Source of the DNA: JAUIEH01 sp964483375
Lineage (GTDB): Bacteria; Pseudomonadota; Alphaproteobacteria; Caulobacterales; Maricaulaceae
Reading direction: 5' to 3'
Length of the DNA: 8,414 nt
Assembly: GCA_964483375.1 (NCBI GenBank)
Contig: CAZABJ010000080.1
Coordinates: 1 to 8,414, forward strand
Below the pieces are notes generated by a model. It did no database searches. It had not been told where the DNA came from and saw only the letters and a list, made by a program, of their open reading frames with translations. This document shows positions 1 through 5,862 of this stretch, piece by piece. The first letter of the stretch is position 1; each line of letters begins with the position of its first letter. Made by a program: the position numbers and the translations under genes.

Positions 1-27
1 ACTTTTCGGGATGAAATGAAAGCGCCG

Positions 28-111
28 TGGTGGAGGGGGCTGGATTCGAACCAGCGTAGCCGAAGCGTCAGATTTACAGTCTGATGGTTTTAACCACTCA
101 CCCACCCCTCC
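28..111 (-). tRNA. tRNA-Tyr (anticodon GUA), CCA encoded
   Basis: Read on the minus strand, the gene starts GGAGGGG at 111 and ends CCCCTCC-A-CCA at 28, giving a perfect 7-bp acceptor stem, discriminator A and an encoded CCA. The anticodon stem TCAGA/TCTGA encloses the loop CTGTAAA, with anticodon GTA at 75-77, so it reads Tyr codons UAC/UAU. The T arm GCTGG-TTCGAAT-CCAGC is canonical. The long variable arm between anticodon and T stems makes it a class II tRNA, as expected for bacterial tRNA-Tyr, and 84 nt is the usual length. It is transcribed toward the left edge, so any co-transcribed genes lie outside the window. No clear -35/-10 pair was identified upstream. Confidence 0.97.
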
Positions 112-145
112 GCGCCGTGCGGCGAAGCAAGATCCGATCCAAGCG

Positions 146-180
146 GCGGCGGGGTCGAGCGCCTGAGCGCACCCCGCCGC
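146..180. repeat. GC-rich inverted repeat (10 bp arms) upstream of tRNA-Tyr
   Basis: Arm GCGGCGGGGT at 146-155 is perfectly complementary to ACCCCGCCGC at 171-180. An inner GCGC/GCGC pair at 159-162 and 167-170 could extend the hairpin around a CTGA loop. It lies between the end of the secreted GIN-type gene and the tRNA-Tyr start, both on the minus strand. It could stop read-through into the tRNA, but no run of T follows in either direction, so the terminator role is inferred only from position and strength. Confidence 0.5.
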
Positions 181-218
181 GCGCCGCCGGGACCGGAGAA
201 CGCGGAGGTATACGGATC

Positions 219-248
219 CGCGCTCGGGGGCGCAACCGCCCGAGCGCG
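219..248 (-). terminator. Probable terminator hairpin after the GIN-type gene
   Basis: A perfect 10-bp inverted repeat pairs 219-228 with 239-248 around a 10-nt loop, about 18 nt beyond the stop codon of the minus-strand DUF2807-like gene. Position and stability suit a transcription terminator. No U-tract follows on the minus strand, so it is not a textbook intrinsic terminator. It may work with Rho or act as an RNA 3'-end stabiliser. Confidence 0.45.
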
Positions 249-266
249 TGAGGCCCCAAAACCCCC

Positions 267-1139
267 CTAGCGCCGTTCCAGGATGCGGATGCTCGCCATG
301 TTCGCGTCGCGCCGTAACTCGCCCTCAACCGCTCGGATGGTGATGCCGGCGAAGCCGTTGGCGTCGAGAACCGCATCCCCGGCGATACCGTCAAAGCGAA
401 TGTCCGCAGCGGGCCCGTTTGCTGACGCCACAAAGTTGGGCGCCCGCCCGCCGCCGATGCGAATGTCCCCGGTGCCGTTCGCACGTCCGCGAAAGTCGCC
501 GTTCAGGCTCTCGATCGCGATCCGGCCTGTCCCGTTTACGTCGGCATGCACGGGGCCCTCGACCGCGCCGACGGCCACCCGTCCCGTGCCGTTGACTTCC
601 AATCGGGCGCCCTGACCGATAGAGCCCGCCGTGATCCGCCCCGTTCCGTTCAGCCAGAACGTCGCGGCGCCGCCGACATCGCCCAACGCCATATGACCGA
701 CGCCGGAATTGCGAAGGTCCGCGTCACCGGCCACCGCGCCGATGGTCCAATCCCCGCACCCCTCCAGGCGCGCATCAAGTTCGGCCACCGCGCCGGCCGT
801 GACGTCCAAGCGACGGGCGCGGATGACTAAGGTGACGTCACGCGGGGCTTGAACCGTGACGGTTTGGCGCTCGCCGCCGCGGGGGCGGCGGAGATTGAAC
901 CCGTCGCAGTCCGCGCGCGGCAATCCACCGTCGACGCGCACCTCGCCATTGCTCCGGAAGACGTTCGGCGCCTCGCCCGTCTCCGCGTTGACCTCAACCG
1001 TGATGGCGTCAAAGTCGCCGGTCTCGATGCGCAGCTGACCGACCACGTCTTCAATGATGAGGCGATCGGCGGCGGCGGGCGCGGCGAAGGCGGCGGCCGC
1101 CGCGAGGCCGGTGACGGCAAGGCCAAAGCGTAGGTGCAT
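267..1139 (-). CDS. Secreted GIN/DUF2807-type beta-solenoid protein
   Basis: This is a 290-residue exported protein of unknown molecular role. Residues 1-24 form a Sec signal peptide: charged start, Ala-rich core and a likely AxA cleavage before Asp25. The mature part resembles the head-GIN/DUF2807 family, a parallel beta-helix fold sometimes labelled putative autotransporter adhesin; this is a family-pattern match, not a database hit. The C-terminal half carries regular rungs with NGTGRI-like turns beginning at about 164, 183, 202, 221, 241 and 261, a period of 19-20 residues. Cys78 and Cys128 are the only cysteines seen and could form a disulfide in the periplasm. There is no membrane helix after the signal peptide and no obvious outer-membrane anchor. 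The ATG at 1137-1139 is preceded by a weak purine-rich GAGGGACGAG. The gene is divergent from rlmB and appears monocistronic, with a strong hairpin behind its stop. Confidence 0.85.
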   Translation of the reverse strand: MHLRFGLAVTGLAAAAAFAAPAAADRLIIEDVVGQLRIETGDFDAITVEVNAETGEAPNVFRSNGEVRVDGGLPRADCDGFNLRRPRGGERQTVTVQAPRDVTLVIRARRLDVTAGAVAELDARLEGCGDWTIGAVAGDADLRNSGVGHMALGDVGGAATFWLNGTGRITAGSIGQGARLEVNGTGRVAVGAVEGPVHADVNGTGRIAIESLNGDFRGRANGTGDIRIGGGRAPNFVASANGPAADIRFDGIAGDAVLDANGFAGITIRAVEGELRRDANMASIRILERR

Positions 1140-1160
1140 CTCTCGTCCCTCGTGTACCTG

Positions 1161-1166
1161 ATTTTA
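1161..1166 (-). promoter_or_regulatory. -10-like hexamer for the GIN-type gene
   Basis: TAAAAT on the minus strand lies 21 nt upstream of the ATG, in the 101-bp divergent gap shared with rlmB. It stands out as AT-rich in a GC-rich region. No matching -35 hexamer was recognised at the usual distance, so this is a tentative promoter element. Confidence 0.22.
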
Positions 1167-1240
1167 GATCCTACCCCTTCGATGCGCGCCGCGCTTAGAA
1201 CGGATGCGCTCACGCGCCGAGGCATGCTATCGCCGGGGGC

Positions 1241-2005
1241 ATGCCGCAGCCCCCATTCGCCGCACGCCCGCGTCGCTCGCCCCCTCCAGGACAGCAAGGT
1301 CCTCCCAGCGAGGGCTGGATTTGGGGCGCCCATGCCGCCAAGGCCGCGCTCGACAACCCCGACCGCCCCGTGCATGAGGGCTATGTGAGCCGCAACGCCG
1401 CGCGTGCGCATGGCTTGGAGGACCCCAGGCTGCGCCTGGTTGAGCCGCGCGAGATCGACGCGCTGCTGCCCGCTGGAGCGGTCCATCAGGGCGTGGCGCT
1501 GCGCGTCGGCGCGCCCGAACCGCTCGACTTGGATGCGCTCACGACGCGCACTGGTTTCGTGGTGGTGCTGGATCAGGTCACCGACCCCCATAATGTGGGG
1601 GCGGTCATCCGGTCGGCCGCCGCCTTCGGCGCAGCGGGCTTGGTGCTCCAGGACCGCAAGGCGCCGCCGTTTTTCGGAGCCTGCGCCAAAGCCGCGGTGG
1701 GCGCGGCGGAAAGGCTGCCCCACGCCCGTGTGGTCAACGTCTCCCGCGCTTTAGAGGCGCTGCGCTTGGCGGGACGGCGCGTCGTCGGGCTCGCGGGCGG
1801 CGCGGAGACGTCGTTGGGGGACGCATTCGCCGGGGCGGGCCCTGATGGGCTGGCGATTGCTCTGGGTTCTGAGGAAAAGGGGCTGCGGCCAAGCGTGGCG
1901 GCCGCCTGCGACGTTCTCGCCCGGATCCCAATCGCGGCGACCGTCGAGAGCCTGAACGTGTCGAACGCCGCCGCGGTGGCGTTTTATGAAGCGTCACGGG
2001 GGTAA
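1241..2005 (+). CDS. rlmB: 23S rRNA (guanosine-2'-O)-methyltransferase RlmB, SpoU family
   Basis: This 254-residue SpoU/TrmH-superfamily enzyme should use S-adenosylmethionine to 2'-O-methylate a guanosine of 23S rRNA (G2251 in E. coli numbering) in the cytoplasm. All three trefoil-knot motifs are visible: motif 1 LDQVTDPHNVGAVIRSAA at about 110-127 with Asn118 and Arg124; motif 2 IALGSEEKGLRP at about 206-217 with Glu211; and motif 3 IPIAATVESLNVSNAAAVAF at about 229-248. The N-terminal part (GWIWGAHAAKAAL, then HQGVALRV near 82-89) matches the small substrate-binding domain of RlmB, which distinguishes it from TrmL. A basic, Pro-rich extension of about 23 residues precedes it, as often seen in alphaproteobacteria. 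Only a weak G-run precedes the ATG, so the start is less secure than the identity. It is divergent from the GIN-type gene, and tRNA-Tyr lies within about 1.2 kb. Confidence 0.93.
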   Translation: MPQPPFAARPRRSPPPGQQGPPSEGWIWGAHAAKAALDNPDRPVHEGYVSRNAARAHGLEDPRLRLVEPREIDALLPAGAVHQGVALRVGAPEPLDLDALTTRTGFVVVLDQVTDPHNVGAVIRSAAAFGAAGLVLQDRKAPPFFGACAKAAVGAAERLPHARVVNVSRALEALRLAGRRVVGLAGGAETSLGDAFAGAGPDGLAIALGSEEKGLRPSVAAACDVLARIPIAATVESLNVSNAAAVAFYEASRG

Positions 2006-2133
2006 AAGGCGGCCCGACACGTGAAACCTTAACCGCGCCGTCGCGCGACACGCGTCCGCGCTACCGGCCGGCGGGCGGTTTGGTTAGCGTGCTCGCCACG
2101 CCAAGACCAGGCGAAGCCAAAGGGGCGGCGGCG

Positions 2134-2571
2134 ATGGGCATGCGAGCCATGACGAAACACCGAGTGAAGCACGTGACCGTGCAGTTTTCTCACCCGTTAG
2201 ACGATAGAGGCCATGCAGCGGAGCTGCGCGCGGACGGGTTGGTTCCCTTGTTGGTCAACGGCACCCATGTGGCGGCGACCACCGAACCGCATTTGCAAGA
2301 AGCCCTCGACCTCACTGCGGAACGTCTTGCGGGCGAAACCCACGCCGAGACCCTTCATTTTCGCCGCAAGGTGGTCGAGGCCCTCGCATTTGCGCTTGAA
2401 GCGGGCGCGGACGCGGATTTCACCGAGTTTCCTCATGACGCGCTGCTTCTCTTGGCGGAGGGTTTGGTGCATCACGGTCACCGTACGGCCGAAGCGTTGC
2501 CGTTTTGCGCGGTGCGGTTCCATCGCGACGATCTCGCAACGCCGGTGATCGCTGAACGGCCGCGCCATTGA
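2134..2571 (+). CDS. Hypothetical protein, 145 residues
   Basis: I do not recognise this protein. It has strong third-position GC and a plausible acidic, His-rich soluble composition, whereas the overlapping minus-strand frame reads as a basic shadow. There is no signal peptide, membrane helix or known motif. A short beta-like start (VKHVTVQFSHPL) leads into alternating helices with many Ala, Leu, Glu and His. One Cys lies near the end in LPFCAVRFHRDD. The frame stays open upstream to a TTG at 2080, but ATG 2134 is preceded by AAGGGGCGG at a suitable distance; ATGs at 2140 and 2149 are alternatives. It follows rlmB by 128 bp on the same strand. The next gene begins 74 bp later beyond an inverted repeat, so it is probably its own unit. 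Confidence 0.7.
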   Translation: MGMRAMTKHRVKHVTVQFSHPLDDRGHAAELRADGLVPLLVNGTHVAATTEPHLQEALDLTAERLAGETHAETLHFRRKVVEALAFALEAGADADFTEFPHDALLLLAEGLVHHGHRTAEALPFCAVRFHRDDLATPVIAERPRH

Positions 2572-2576
2572 ATCGC

Positions 2577-2615
2577 CTCGCTCCGGTGACACTTTCTCAT
2601 TGAGCCGGGAGCGAG
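2577..2615 (+). terminator. Inverted repeat after the hypothetical gene, possible terminator
   Basis: CTCGCTCC at 2577-2584 pairs with GGAGCGAG at 2608-2615. Two more G-C pairs inside (2585-2586 with 2605-2606) leave one bulged G, and the loop is 18 nt. It starts 5 nt after the TGA of the 145-residue gene and ends 30 nt before the next ATG. No T-run follows, so termination is inferred; a role in mRNA processing or as a binding site is equally possible. Confidence 0.4.
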
Positions 2616-2645
2616 TGACGGACCAACGCCTGAGGGGAGATCGCC

Positions 2646-3401
2646 ATGGGCGGCTTTTTACGCAGAGTCTTTTTACTGATCGCGCTCGCCGCTTTCGGCT
2701 GGGCCGGCTATCTCTATGTCTTTAGCGGGGGAGGCGCTCCAGAGACAGCGCTGCCCGATGCGCAGCCTGCGCCCAACGTCGCCGCAGCACAGGCCGAAGC
2801 GGCCCCCGCGCCCATGGCCGAGGCGATCCGCCCGGCGACGGCCGGCGCGCCCCGGGATTTCAGCCGGGCGGCGGACCAATCCGGCGAGCTCGCTCAATCC
2901 CTCAGCCAGGCGGATATCGCCTATAACCGCCCCACCAATATGAGCCTGGGCCGCCCGACCAATGTACAGTTGGTGTTGGATGCGACCGGCGAGGCGGAAC
3001 TGCGCGAGTTTCTCGACGGGTTTATCGGCGACATCATTGAAGCGCGTGTCGGCGTTGGCGCGGAGGTCTCCGCCAGCCTGACCGGCCCGGGTTTCGAAAT
3101 CGAGCGCATGTCGCCGGAACGTCAGATGTTGTCCACCGAGGCGGCGAGCCCCAATCGCTGGCAATGGGGCGTTCGGCCGATGGAAGAAGGCCGCCGTGTG
3201 CTGACGCTCGATATTTTCGCCTATGTGGGCGATGCGGCGCAGCCGGTGCGGACCTATCGCGATGAGATCGAAGTCGGGGTGTCCAATGTCGGCCGGGTGT
3301 TGAGCTTGGCGCAGACCGCTCACCCCATTGTCGGGGTAATCGCCGGAGCGGTGTCGATGTTCATCGCGATCTTCGGCTTCGCGCGCCGCCGTCGGCGCTG
3401 A
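2646..3401 (+). CDS. Uncharacterised envelope protein with N- and C-terminal membrane helices
   Basis: This is a 251-residue protein of unknown function. Residues about 7-26 form a hydrophobic helix after a basic start (MGGFLRR), and about 225-246 form a second one followed by an Arg-rich tail. This predicts both termini in the cytoplasm and about 200 residues in the periplasm. Residues 27-85 are Ala/Pro-rich and probably disordered. Residues about 88-212 look like a beta-sandwich: AYNRPTNMSLGRP, then a strand-helix part, SLTGPGFEIERMSPE, a Trp-rich RWQWGVRP and a final EIEVGV strand. I recall the pattern 'phase-setting N-P…LTG.GF.I…W.W.V.P…G…L.L' from the C-terminal parts of various bacterial signalling proteins, but cannot name the family. 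A good Shine-Dalgarno (GAGGGGAGA at about 2632-2640) precedes the ATG. An inverted repeat straddles the stop codon. The aidB-type gene begins 86 bp later. Confidence 0.82.
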   Translation: MGGFLRRVFLLIALAAFGWAGYLYVFSGGGAPETALPDAQPAPNVAAAQAEAAPAPMAEAIRPATAGAPRDFSRAADQSGELAQSLSQADIAYNRPTNMSLGRPTNVQLVLDATGEAELREFLDGFIGDIIEARVGVGAEVSASLTGPGFEIERMSPERQMLSTEAASPNRWQWGVRPMEEGRRVLTLDIFAYVGDAAQPVRTYRDEIEVGVSNVGRVLSLAQTAHPIVGVIAGAVSMFIAIFGFARRRRR

Positions 3402-3428
3402 CGCGACGCCTATGCGGCGGCCGACGGC
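3388..3428. repeat. Inverted repeat spanning the stop codon of the envelope-protein gene
   Basis: GCCGTCGGC at 3388-3396 is a perfect reverse complement of GCCGACGGC at 3420-3428, with a 23-nt loop containing the TGA. It could be a terminator between the envelope-protein gene and aidB, but no T-run follows. The first arm also encodes part of the Arg-rich tail, so chance in GC-rich DNA is possible. Confidence 0.3.
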
Positions 3429-3476
3429 TTGCCTGAGACGGTGCGGCGGATGACGATGGCCTCGTCGTCCGCCGCT

Positions 3477-3480
3477 GGAG
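3477..3480 (+). promoter_or_regulatory. Ribosome binding site deciding the GTG start of the AidB-type gene
   Basis: GGAG lies 7 nt before the GTG at 3488. The two nearby ATGs at 3450 and 3456 are out of frame. This supports GTG initiation. Confidence 0.55.
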
Positions 3481-3487
3481 ACCGTTC

Positions 3488-5164
3488 GTGACAGCCCTAC
3501 GCCCGCGCGACCGCCTTGAGACCCATGACGTCGTCAACCAGCCTCCGCCGCTGGCTGACTTCAACGCGTTTTCCGATGACGCCCTGCTTTCGGGGGCCGT
3601 CGCGCACGGCCTCGCCCGCAATGGCGCGGACGCTGCGGGCCTGCAGCGGGCGCATTTGAAGGCCTTTGGCGCGGAAATCGGCGCCGAAGACGCCCGGGAG
3701 CAGGGGCGGCTTGCGAACGAAAACCCGCCGCAGCTGAGAACCCATGACCGTGCGGGCCGTCGCATCGACGAGGCGGCGTTTCACCCGGCCTACCACGCCT
3801 TGATGGCGCTGGGCTTCTCCCACGGCGTCGCAAGCCGCGCCTGGACCCATCCCGACGGCGGTCACGTCACCCATGCCGCGTTGATGACGCTGATGACGTG
3901 GGCGGATGCGGGGGTGTGCTGTCCGATGTCGATGACCTATGCGGCCGTCCCGGCTTTGCGGGCCTCGGCCTGGTCGGCCGAAGAGTGGGTTCCCCGTGCG
4001 ACCGCGGCGTCCTACGACCCCGCCGTCAGTCCCGCCGCTGAAAAGTCGGGCGCCGCGATCGGCATGGCGATGACCGAAAAGCAAGGCGGCTCAGATGTGC
4101 GCGCGAACGCCACCCGCGCCGAGCCGCTGGCGGGAAGCGCGGATGAGGTCCTGCTCACGGGACACAAATGGTTTTGCTCCGCGCCGATGTGCGACGCCTT
4201 TCTCACGCTCGCCTATGAAGAGGCCGGGCTTTCATGCTTCCTCACGCCGCGTTGGACGCCGGACGGCGCGCGCAACGCCATCGAAATCCAGCGGTTGAAA
4301 GACAAGCTCGGCGACCGCTCCAACGCCTCCTCCGAGATTGAGTATCGCGGCGCCTGGGCGAGGCGGGTCGGCGAGCCGGGGCGGGGCGTGCGCGCCATTA
4401 TTGAGATGGTCCATCACACGCGTTTGGACTGTCTGGTCGGCTCCGCCGCGCTCGTCCGCATAGCGACCGCGCATGCCATAAAATGGTGCGAGGGCCGGCG
4501 GGCGTTCCAAAAGACCCTGATCGACCAACCGGCCATGGGCGGCGTACTCGGCGATCTCAGCGTTGAAGCGCACGCCGCCTATGCGCTCGCCTTCCGGGTC
4601 GCGGCGAGTTTCGATGCAGCCTTGGCGGGCGACGCGCAGGAAGCCGCCTTCTCCCGTATCGCCACCCCGCTTGCGAAATACTGGCTTTGCAAACGTGCGC
4701 CGGGCGCGGTTTACGAGGCGATGGAGTGCCTGGGCGGCGGCGGCTATGTGGAAGAAAGCGGCATGCCCCGGCTTTTCCGGCAATCTCCGCTCAATGCGAT
4801 TTGGGAAGGCTCGGGCAACGTCATCGCGCTGGACGTCTTGCGCGCGCTCGCACGTGAGCCCGACGCGTTCGAGGCCCTGACGGGCGAGCTTGACCGCCAG
4901 GCCGGCGCGAGCCCCGCGCTTGATGCGCTGGCGGCTTGGATTAAGGACGCGCCCCAGAGCGGCGCGCTCTCCGAAGCCGGCGCGCGATTGTTCGCCGAGC
5001 GGTGCGCCCTAGCCCTGACGGGGGCGGCCTTGCTGGAAACGAACGCCTTAGCGGCCGACGCCTTCATCGCCCTGCGCATCGCAGCGCCCAGCCACACGCT
5101 CGGCGCCGCCGCCCACGACCTCGACGCCCGACCCTTGATCGACGCAGCGCGCGTGGACGGCTGA
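3488..5164 (+). CDS. aidB: AidB-type acyl-CoA dehydrogenase (FAD flavoprotein)
   Basis: This 558-residue flavoprotein belongs to the AidB branch of the acyl-CoA dehydrogenases; E. coli AidB is about 540 residues. The opening THDVVNQPPPLADFNAF near 12-28 and GRLANENPPQLRTHDRAGRR near 73-92 match the AidB-specific N-terminal region. MTEKQGGSD (195-203) and HKWFCSAP (226-233) are the flavin-proximal middle-domain motifs. RLKDKLGDRSNASSEIE (269-285) is also typical of AidB. WEGSGN (439-444) is equivalent to the YEGTSQ motif of other family members, and its Glu440 occupies the catalytic-base position. A C-terminal extension of about 100 residues, which in AidB binds DNA, is present but diverged and not strikingly basic. 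In E. coli, AidB is part of the adaptive response to alkylation and has weak isovaleryl-CoA dehydrogenase activity; the physiological substrate is uncertain. No ada, alkA or alkB lies in view, so an alkylation role here is not supported by context. It converges on the LytTR remnant. Confidence 0.92.
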   Translation: MTALRPRDRLETHDVVNQPPPLADFNAFSDDALLSGAVAHGLARNGADAAGLQRAHLKAFGAEIGAEDAREQGRLANENPPQLRTHDRAGRRIDEAAFHPAYHALMALGFSHGVASRAWTHPDGGHVTHAALMTLMTWADAGVCCPMSMTYAAVPALRASAWSAEEWVPRATAASYDPAVSPAAEKSGAAIGMAMTEKQGGSDVRANATRAEPLAGSADEVLLTGHKWFCSAPMCDAFLTLAYEEAGLSCFLTPRWTPDGARNAIEIQRLKDKLGDRSNASSEIEYRGAWARRVGEPGRGVRAIIEMVHHTRLDCLVGSAALVRIATAHAIKWCEGRRAFQKTLIDQPAMGGVLGDLSVEAHAAYALAFRVAASFDAALAGDAQEAAFSRIATPLAKYWLCKRAPGAVYEAMECLGGGGYVEESGMPRLFRQSPLNAIWEGSGNVIALDVLRALAREPDAFEALTGELDRQAGASPALDALAAWIKDAPQSGALSEAGARLFAERCALALTGAALLETNALAADAFIALRIAAPSHTLGAAAHDLDARPLIDAARVDG

Positions 5165-5184
5165 GGGGCGCGTCCCGGGGGTCC

Positions 5185-5367
5185 TCACGCAGACAACGCC
5201 GCTTCCAGCGCCTCTCGATAGCGCCTGCCGCCGGCGGCGACGGCGCCATCTGAGAGCGTCGCGACGAAATCCCCTGATCGTGTGGTTTCGATCGCCTTCA
5301 CATGGGCGGGATTAACAAGGCGAGACCGATGGATGCGACATGTCGGCCGCGGCCGACTGGTGTTGCG
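5185..5367 (-). pseudogene. Remnant of a LytTR DNA-binding domain (regulator C-terminus)
   Basis: On the minus strand there is an open stretch of 60 sense codons ending in TGA at 5185-5187. From about codon 10 it reads CRIHRSRLVNPAHVKAIETT, then a GDFVATLSDGAV strand pair and a final GGRRYREALEAAL helix. This follows the end of the LytTR domain consensus (RxHRSxLVN…V…GD…L.DG…RRYRExL), seen in AlgR/AgrA-type response regulators and in membrane LytTR regulators. Upstream in the same frame is TAG at 5368-5370. There is no start codon with a ribosome site, and the N-terminal half of the domain and any receiver or membrane part are missing. A neighbouring frame continues upstream (HQSAAADM) but then runs into the DCC-protein gene. 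The tail of the gene thus seems to survive with its front deleted or frameshifted. It is 20 bp from the aidB stop, convergent. The family match rests on the motif alone. Confidence 0.65.
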
Positions 5368-5390
5368 CTATTTGTGAAGTCTCGCGCGTC

Positions 5391-5780
5391 TTAGAAATTT
5401 CCCGCCAGCCGGTTCCAGCGGAACAGAATGTGGGCGGTGAGGTGGTATCCCGCATTCGCCGCCCAGCGCAGCACCGGCGCTTGGGCGAGCCGGGCAAGCC
5501 AGCGCCGTCCCGGCGTCTCCGCCCAAATCGCGGCGACCGCAGGCATGCCGACCAGCAGCCGTCCCTCCCGGTCTATGGCATGGAGCTTCAGCTGCACGTC
5601 GCGTGTCGTAACGCCATGGGCCGCGAGCGTTTCGGGACGCTCGTTTATGTCGATCCAGGCGCGCGGCCGGGCGTCGAGGGCGGTCATTTCCCTGTAACTC
5701 TCCACGCCTGCGCGACAGACGGGACAGGCCGAATTGTAGACCACTTCGAGCGGGCGGGATGGGTCTTGGGGTTCGGACAT
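5391..5780 (-). CDS. DCC/DUF393-family thiol-disulfide oxidoreductase-like protein
   Basis: This 129-residue protein matches the DCC family (DUF393, YuxK-like), small proteins thought to have thioredoxin-like redox activity but with few tested members. The signature sits at the N-terminus: VVYNSACPVCRAGVESY at about 13-29 with the CPVC pair Cys19/Cys22. The family's eponymous Asp before the cysteines is Asn here (YNSACPVC). The middle part WIDINERPETLAAHGV and the LHAIDREGRLLVGMPAVAAIW segment match the family layout, where a substrate-like protein domain is followed by a hydrophobic helix. No signal peptide is present, so it should be cytosolic. The chosen start at 5780 has AGGAGA 7 nt upstream; an in-frame ATG at 5804 has none. 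It lies 82 bp behind the Rid-family gene on the same strand and could be co-transcribed with it. Confidence 0.88.
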   Translation of the reverse strand: MSEPQDPSRPLEVVYNSACPVCRAGVESYREMTALDARPRAWIDINERPETLAAHGVTTRDVQLKLHAIDREGRLLVGMPAVAAIWAETPGRRWLARLAQAPVLRWAANAGYHLTAHILFRWNRLAGNF

Positions 5781-5787
5781 GGGCGCT

Positions 5788-5793
5788 TCTCCT
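5788..5793 (-). promoter_or_regulatory. Ribosome binding site fixing the DCC-protein start
   Basis: AGGAGA on the minus strand is 7 nt from the ATG at 5780. It lies inside the 8-codon extension that would start at 5804, so the shorter protein is favoured. Confidence 0.75.
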
Positions 5794-5862
5794 GCGCCTG
5801 ACATAGTCGGCGGCGCGCGTGCGGGAACCGGCGCGGCGCTAAGTCGCGTCCGAGCGCTGGGG

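Noticed and set aside
2197..2592. Minus-strand frame of 131 codons opposite the hypothetical gene
   Set aside because: Third-position GC and amino-acid composition favour the plus strand; the minus product is a basic shadow with no motif.
2673..3323. Minus-strand frame of 216 codons opposite the envelope protein
   Set aside because: The plus frame has membrane helices, a good ribosome site and domain-like motifs; the minus product looks like a shadow.
5340..5801. Plus-strand frame of 153 codons over the DCC gene
   Set aside because: It is antisense to a recognisable CxxC family protein and has no independent motif.
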